From CAKVLS01 sp045534265 (GTDB lineage: Bacteria > Bacillota > Clostridia > Christensenellales > UBA1242): a DNA stretch of 54,109 nt. Shown here one piece after another: positions 50,399 through 54,109 of the stretch. Below the pieces are notes generated by a model that saw only the letters and a program-made list of their open reading frames with translations, was not told the origin of the DNA and did no database searches. The stretch is from NCBI GenBank assembly GCA_045534265.1, contig JAZSJH010000001.1, forward strand, positions 1-54,109. Direction: 5' to 3'. Position 1 is the first letter of the stretch; each line of letters starts with the position of its first letter. A program made the position numbers and the translations under genes.

Positions 50399-51131
50399 CT
50401 TTTATTTCCTTTGAAGTTGTTTTTTTACACAAGTCCCATAGGAATCTAAGAGGTAAACTAGTAACTCTGCTGATTTGTCTTGCAGAAGCTTTTGTTAGTT
50501 TGATTAGGCTTGTGACGAAATTTTCTTTTTTCTTTGCAGATAGCTTTTTGATTTCTTCGCTGTCTAATTTATATGTGTTTAGAATATATTCTTCTAACTC
50601 ATCATCAGTTAGCTTCTTTTGCAAAGAGTCTGTTGACATATTGCTAGATTTTTTTGAGTAGTTGAAAAATGCTTCTTTGCTCTCAAATTTTTCTAGGATA
50701 AAAGCAGTGTCAATATTTGAGTCTTCAAAGTAATTTTTGAAACTACAAAATTTAGTCGGTTGAATATCGTTAAGCTCGTGTATTCTCAAAATCATAGAAA
50801 CAACATCTTCATAGTTTTGAGCAGGGCTTGTCACCGCTCTGTCTGCAAAAACTTTTCCGCTGCGACAGTGTCTTTGATTGTAGCTCTTTGCAAACTTAAC
50901 CGCTATCTTACGAAGCAAAATGTCAATGCTAGTTTTTATATCAAAAGCGAAGATATAAAAAGCTTTGTCTTTTAGGTTGTAGGCTAGAAGTTCAAAATTG
51001 TCTTTTTTGATATCTGTCAAAAGTTTTAGAAAGTTTCTTTTGTCGCCGATATCAAATTGTAAATTATCTCTTGCGTTAAAACAAATAACATAACTATTAA
51101 TGATGCTTAGTTCTCTTGCTTTTCTTGACAT
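50373..51131 (-). CDS. Degenerate Y1-transposase (RAYT-like) protein with C-terminal HTH
   Basis: 252 aa. The fold pattern is that of IS200/RAYT Y1 transposases: YVICFNARDNLQFDIGDKRN, a segment at the position of the HUH motif that reads DKAFYIFAFD (no His pair), then SYNQRHCRSGKVFADRAVTS and MILRIHELNDIQPTKF, equivalent to the conserved GhlFxxRyxS and RYIHLNPV blocks. Loss of the HUH histidines implies no transposition. The C-terminal ~60 residues hold a helix-turn-helix (TKASARQISRVTSLPLRFLW) like the DnaA-type HTH found on related clostridial proteins. First gene of the giant-protein operon, overlapping the next gene by 26 bases, so it is probably a domesticated regulator. Confidence 0.78.
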   Translation of the reverse strand: MSRKARELSIINSYVICFNARDNLQFDIGDKRNFLKLLTDIKKDNFELLAYNLKDKAFYIFAFDIKTSIDILLRKIAVKFAKSYNQRHCRSGKVFADRAVTSPAQNYEDVVSMILRIHELNDIQPTKFCSFKNYFEDSNIDTAFILEKFESKEAFFNYSKKSSNMSTDSLQKKLTDDELEEYILNTYKLDSEEIKKLSAKKKENFVTSLIKLTKASARQISRVTSLPLRFLWDLCKKTTSKEIKDERAKQEK

Positions 51132-51210
51132 AAATTTTTAGACTCCTTTTCATTTTATTCATACTTTACGCCACAAGTATAAAACACAAATGTTAACTAA
51201 TTATTAACTT

Positions 51211-51238
51211 TTATTAATTATTATAAAATAATTAATAA
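51211..51238. repeat. 12-bp AT inverted repeat
   Basis: TTATTAATTATT and its exact complement AATAATTAATAA, 4-base spacer, upstream of the Y1-like gene on the minus strand. Could be an operator. Confidence 0.55.
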
Positions 51239-51742
51239 TATCGCCAAGAAACATTATATAATAATTTGCCCCAAAACACAATAGTTTTGAGCTTATGTTA
51301 GTGCCCCTTTTGCAACAATTTTTAATAGGGCTGAGAAGATGTTTTTTAGTCAAGGTTTTGTCTTAGAAAAATTAGTGCAAAAAACAGACCGACCGGACGG
51401 TCTTGTTTGTAAAAAGCCTATATATAGGCAAAAGCGGGGGTTTTTGGACCAATTGTTCGGTGAAGGTATTTTTTATTTGGCGGCAAAATCTAAGGTGGAA
51501 AGAGCGAAAGTTTTTTGCTGAAAAATACAGGGGATAAGACCATATGGTCGGGATTTTGCATGACAGTTTCCAAAGGGCAGAAAAAGGCCAATGCTAAGGG
51601 CTTTTTTAGCGGCGGCATTTTGGCAAAATAGCAAGGGTTTTTTTAGTAAAATTCACAGCCTATTTTTGAGTAAAAAGAGATGCAGAAAATACGATATTTC
51701 GCTTATGTGTATAATATATTTTTACTAATAACTAAAAAACAT

Positions 51743-51771
51743 TTGAGAATATATTTTACAAATGTTATAAT
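51743..51771 (+). promoter_or_regulatory. Promoter with extended -10
   Basis: TTGAGA (51743-51748), 17 bases, TATAAT (51766-51771) preceded by TG-N. Drives the gene at 51795. Confidence 0.85.
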
Positions 51772-51794
51772 ACCTATTGTAAAGGAATTTTTGA

Positions 51795-52274
51795 ATGAAC
51801 CAACTTAACAAAAAAATCAAATTAAATTTAGTTATAGGCATAGGCATTTCGATATTATTTGTTTGCTGTATACCTATGGTTATTATGTCTTGCTTTGACA
51901 TAAAAAGATCTTTAATAACTTTTGTGTTTTCTGCAGTTTGTATTTTTGCGGGGTTATACGGCTTGCCATTTGTTTGGTGTAACTTTTATAGACTAAGAAA
52001 AATGAGGCAAACTTGGAAGTTAATACAAGAAGGTTTTACTGACTACAAGTCACTTAGCGAAAATCTAAAAGTGTCTGAACGCAGAACAAGAAGATATGTA
52101 AGAAGACTATTTAACTTTGGTTATATTTCATCTGTTGAGATTACGGATGAACCTGTTTATGGTTTTGAAAAAAAGGCATTAAAGCCAAAAGCCATAACTT
52201 GTAGTGGTTGCAAAAATACATACATAAAAGATAGCAATGAAATGGAATGCCCATATTGTGGCAAATACAATTAA
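51795..52274 (+). CDS. Membrane protein with winged-helix-like and zinc-ribbon segments (159 aa)
   Basis: Unusual domain order: two N-terminal membrane helices (LNLVIGIGISILFVCCIPMV and SLITFVFSAVCIFAGLYGL), a cytoplasmic helix-turn-helix/winged-helix-like region (LSENLKVSERRTRRYVRRLF), and a C-terminal zinc ribbon CSGCKNTYIKDSNEMECPYC. Membrane-tethered DNA binding or protein sensing is possible. RBS AAAGGAATTTTTGA. The next gene also begins with a zinc ribbon and lies 14 bases after the stop, so the two form an operon. Not otherwise recognised. Confidence 0.78.
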   Translation: MNQLNKKIKLNLVIGIGISILFVCCIPMVIMSCFDIKRSLITFVFSAVCIFAGLYGLPFVWCNFYRLRKMRQTWKLIQEGFTDYKSLSENLKVSERRTRRYVRRLFNFGYISSVEITDEPVYGFEKKALKPKAITCSGCKNTYIKDSNEMECPYCGKYN

Positions 52275-52288
52275 AAGGAATATTACTT

Positions 52289-52780
52289 ATGAAATGTCCA
52301 AAATGTGGAAATGAATTACCTAATGTAAAAGAGCCTTGCCCAAATTGTGGTAAGAAGATGACCGAAAGAGAATTAAAAATTGAAAGAATGCTTGCAAGAA
52401 AAAGTAAAGAAGGTAAGAAGAAAAACTTCTTTGTAGATGTAGGGCTTGCATATAGAGATTTTTGGTTTAAGATATTTGATATCAAATCATTAACTTCTGT
52501 AAAAGAATTTTGGTATGCGGCAATGCTTAACTTTATTATCGCCGTGCTTGGAGTAATAGCATATCAATGGATAGGTATTGTTTATCTTATTTGTACAGCC
52601 ATCCCATCTGTTACTTGCATTATTAGAAGAATAAAAGATAGCGGCAGAGAATGGTTTTATTTCTTCTTGGTATTTTTGCCAGGAGCAGGGTTTGTTGTGC
52701 TTATAGTTTTATTGAGTTTGCCATCATACTATCACGTTGTTGACGAATCAAAACCTGTGAAGAGAAAAACTAAAAAGTAA
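52289..52780 (+). CDS. Zinc ribbon plus DUF805-like membrane protein (163 aa)
   Basis: Start at 52289 (MKCPKCGNELP) behind AAAAGGAATATTACTT; an in-frame TTG/ATG further upstream overlaps the previous gene and lacks an RBS. An N-terminal ribbon (CPKCGNELPNVKEPCPNCGKK) is followed by a basic helix. DUF805-like membrane helices come next: RDFWFKIFDIKSLTSVKEFW, a hydrophobic pair, the RRIKDSGREWFYFFLVFLPG signature resembling the family's RRLHDxGxSGWW block, and a final helix. The C-terminus is Lys-rich (KPVKRKTKK). Role unknown. Confidence 0.82.
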   Translation: MKCPKCGNELPNVKEPCPNCGKKMTERELKIERMLARKSKEGKKKNFFVDVGLAYRDFWFKIFDIKSLTSVKEFWYAAMLNFIIAVLGVIAYQWIGIVYLICTAIPSVTCIIRRIKDSGREWFYFFLVFLPGAGFVVLIVLLSLPSYYHVVDESKPVKRKTKK

Positions 52781-52814
52781 AGCAAGATTTTAACTTAGAA
52801 TAATAACGCAAAAT

Positions 52815-52845
52815 AAGCAACCCTTCACTTTTAGGGTTGCTTTTG
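52815..52845 (+). terminator. Intrinsic terminator
   Basis: AAGCAACCCT / AGGGTTGCTT (10 bp), 8-base loop, short T-run. Confidence 0.9.
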
Positions 52846-52856
52846 TTTTGGGTGGT

Positions 52857-52885
52857 TTGACAAAAAAAGCCATAAGCGGTATAAT
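52857..52885 (+). promoter_or_regulatory. Consensus sigma-A promoter
   Basis: TTGACA (52857-52862), 17 bases, TATAAT (52880-52885). Drives the 209-aa membrane protein. Confidence 0.92.
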
Positions 52886-52937
52886 ATGGTAGTCAATTTG
52901 ATGATTGACATAAAGGAGTTTATTAAAAAGAATTTTT

Positions 52938-53567
52938 ATGTTTGGAAGTAAAACATTAAGAAAACTAAAGAAAAGTACCCCAATGAAAGAAGCCGAAGAT
53001 ATTGAGTATGACGACCAAGGCAACGCTATAATCAATGTGGGACTAAAAGAGCTTGAGGACTTTTTCTATCCTTGTTCATTCAAAACATATGATATGGTAA
53101 GCAAAGACGTTATCGAATATGTTGAGATGTTTGCAGGGCAAGTACCTCAAAAAGATGATCTTTCTATAGATATCTACACCGAAGAGCCAACAGACAACTT
53201 TGACAAAAAGCGTATAAGAAGAGCGGTAAAAAGACATTACGCCGAAAAGATAGTAACCCAAAACAAAACTATGAAGAAAGATATTTTGTGGGGATCAATC
53301 TTACTTCTTTTGGGTATATTGGTTGCGGTTCTTGAATTTGTTATATTATATGTGTGGGGACAACCATTTGTTGACCTACTTATATCAATTATTGCTTGGA
53401 CATTTTTTTGGGACGGATTTGAAATGCTCGCAATCGACCTGCCGAAATTAAGGGCGGAGCAGATAAAAAACTATCGTATGATGAGAGCAAAAGTTCACGT
53501 AAGACAATATAGCCAAGCTATAAAAAGAGAATTTGGTATCGGTGAATACGAAGAAGATGATGATTAA
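52938..53567 (+). CDS. Hypothetical membrane protein with two central helices (209 aa)
   Basis: Not recognised. A cytoplasmic N-terminal half (~110 residues, acidic then basic: EEPTDNFDKKRIRRAVKRHY), two adjacent membrane helices (LWGSILLLLGILVAVLEFVI and PFVDLLISIIAWTFFWDGFE), and a basic C-terminal region ending in EEDDD. The layout resembles small signalling or scaffold proteins but no motif is diagnostic. The clearest RBS (AAAGGAG) is about 18 bases before the ATG, with only AAAAAGAAT closer, so the start is a little uncertain. A perfect promoter and a terminator flank it as a single-gene unit. Confidence 0.75.
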   Translation: MFGSKTLRKLKKSTPMKEAEDIEYDDQGNAIINVGLKELEDFFYPCSFKTYDMVSKDVIEYVEMFAGQVPQKDDLSIDIYTEEPTDNFDKKRIRRAVKRHYAEKIVTQNKTMKKDILWGSILLLLGILVAVLEFVILYVWGQPFVDLLISIIAWTFFWDGFEMLAIDLPKLRAEQIKNYRMMRAKVHVRQYSQAIKREFGIGEYEEDDD

Positions 53568-53610
53568 AAAAACATAAGAAAGGTCTAGGTAATTTGAAAC
53601 TAGCGAAACA

Positions 53611-53644
53611 AAAGAGTTAGGAATTAGTTCCTAATTCTTTTTTT
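53611..53644 (+). terminator. Intrinsic terminator
   Basis: TTAGGAA / TTCCTAA stem extended by AAAGAG / TTCTTT (one G-U), 4-base loop, seven T. Its sequence resembles the terminator at 9046-9077. Confidence 0.9.
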
Positions 53645-53645
53645 A

Positions 53646-53873
53646 TTGCTATCTTATGGCGTTTTGAAAAATTATAATGAAAATTATAAGATAAAAGAAA
53701 AATTAATTCCAAAACACGGAATGAAATGTGTGTTTTGCTCAGAAACTCAAAAAACATATTCTAGCATTGCGGAAGCTAATAGAGATACTGGGGTTGATAT
53801 AAGCAGTATAATTAAAGTTTGTAAAGGAAAAGAAAAAACTGCGGGTGGTTATCATTGGAAATATATAAAATAA
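53646..53873 (+). pseudogene. NUMOD1/IENR1-like DNA-binding domain remnant (~75 codons)
   Basis: A frame with no good start (a TTG right after the terminator, or an internal ATG at 53721 without RBS). The C-terminal part, KTYSSIAEANRDTGVDISSI followed by CKGKEKTAGGYHWKYI, fits the NUMOD1/IENR1 helix-turn-helix repeat found at the C-terminus of HNH and GIY-YIG homing-type nucleases. No nuclease motif is present. Most likely a broken remnant of such a nuclease gene or a solo binding domain. A terminator follows. Confidence 0.55.
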
Positions 53874-53876
53874 AAC

Positions 53877-53904
53877 AACGAACCCAATTTTAGGTTCGTT
53901 TTTT
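53877..53904 (+). terminator. Intrinsic terminator
   Basis: AACGAACC / GGTTCGTT (8 bp), 8-base loop, T-run. Confidence 0.9.
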
Positions 53905-54002
53905 ATATATATTAAAAAATTTATATGCTAAAGGAATTATTGATTTTGATAAATCATTTCTCAAAAAATATTTTTTATATTTAGCTAGTGTGCTAGATGT
54001 CA

Positions 54003-54107
54003 TTATTCTCTCACAACTTTTCCATCAAGATTTGCTATATAACAATTTGGAAATAATTTTTTAACTTTATCTAGCTGAGTTTTACTTTTTTCTACTTTTC
54101 TTCCAAC
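54003..54107 (-). CDS. C-terminal end of an unidentified minus-strand gene, cut by the window
   Basis: A minus-strand frame open from the window edge to TAA at 54005-54003 reads 34 residues (VGRKVEKSKTQLDKVKKLFP, then NCYIANLDGKVVRE). The composition is protein-like and no shadow gene competes. Family not recognised. AT-rich sequence (53905-54002) lies between it and the terminator, with no clear hairpin of its own. Confidence 0.5.
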   Translation of the reverse strand, partial: VGRKVEKSKTQLDKVKKLFPNCYIANLDGKVVRE

Positions 54108-54109
54108 TA

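Larger units (their letters stand above)
51132..51794. other. Long non-coding region with GC-rich, palindrome-rich centre
   Basis: 660 bases between divergent genes. The left part is A/T-rich with a perfect 12-bp inverted repeat (51211-51222/51227-51238). From about 51300 to 51660 base composition shifts towards G/C and perfect or near-perfect dyads appear: AGACCG/CGGTCT (51386-51403), GCCTATATATAGGC (51416-51429), GACCATATGGTC (51538-51549) and a nested GCCAA...TTGGC structure (51587-51623). One plus-strand frame (51339-51726) has no TAA or TAG but two TGA; its codons (CGG, CCG, CGA, GGG) are unlike the neighbours. No known RNA or element recognised. Confidence 0.6.

Noticed and set aside
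51339..51521. A 60-codon plus-strand ORF in the GC-rich intergenic region
   Set aside because: No ribosome binding site, codon use (CGG, CCG, GGG) unlike all neighbours, and it runs through strong palindromes. Treated as part of the non-coding island.
51339..51726. Reading TGA as Trp would extend that frame to ~130 codons
   Set aside because: uppP and queH end with TGA and proteins here use TGG for Trp, so a TGA=Trp code is not supported.

Overview
The window is a stretch of bacterial chromosome from an AT-rich, low-GC Gram-positive-like lineage (Bacillota, probably an uncultured Clostridia or Bacilli relative). The evidence is A/T-biased codon use with AGA arginine codons, AGGAG-type ribosome binding sites, many TTGACA-N17-TATAAT promoters, intrinsic terminators with long T-runs after most units, and the gene content: KtrAB-type potassium transport, GatCAB with an archaeal-type AspRS, UppP, QueH and a YdjG/YdjI-like zinc-ribbon/SPFH pair. 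TGA is used as a stop (uppP, queH), so the standard bacterial code applies. No rRNA, tRNA, CRISPR array or intact insertion sequence was seen. Both ends are cut inside genes: ftsH on the left and an unidentified minus-strand gene on the right.

Layout. 1-9.0 kb: the 3' part of ftsH, a small anchored protein, ychF (minus), uppP, then argS and a P2-type calcium ATPase. 9.1-14.5 kb: small phosphohydrolases (histidine phosphatase, HAD, Nudix), small membrane proteins, and an SPFH/zinc-ribbon envelope module. 14.6-17.6 kb: a UPF0200-like P-loop kinase diverging from a DUF1538 membrane protein with two PII-like regulators. 17.9-21.4 kb: small membrane proteins and a ktrB-ktrA operon on the minus strand. 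21.6-21.9 kb: a strongly promoted, highly structured RNA of unknown family that carries a 22-codon ORF. 22-30 kb: an inositol-monophosphatase-like enzyme, a Cys-rich BclA-like surface protein, a PHP phosphoesterase, membrane proteins, an MFS carrier, queH and a CtpE-like P-type ATPase.

30.4-35.1 kb is the aspS-gatC-gatA-gatB operon, which makes Asn-tRNA(Asn) and/or Gln-tRNA(Gln) by the indirect amidation route. It is preceded by what reads as a complete ribosome-mediated transcription attenuator: a consensus promoter, a 16-codon leader peptide with seven Asn and two Asp codons, a 14-bp antiterminator that starts six bases after the leader stop codon, and a mutually exclusive 12-bp terminator. 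This is the most striking signal in the window. 35.2-40.7 kb: a MATE-like exporter, an XRE regulator overlapping a Rel-like HD-TGS protein, and two tandem polytopic membrane proteins.

40.7-51.1 kb is a minus-strand operon. It encodes a degenerate Y1-transposase-like protein with a C-terminal helix-turn-helix, a one-pass membrane protein with a large outer domain, and a 2797-residue secreted protein built on an exact 1758-bp repeat period. Upstream lies a 660-bp non-coding region whose centre is unusually GC-rich and palindrome-rich. The window closes with small zinc-ribbon membrane proteins and a NUMOD-like gene remnant. Three genes (ktrB, the MATE gene and queH) have TATAAT exactly six bases before the ATG and no ribosome binding site, which suggests that leaderless transcripts are in regular use.
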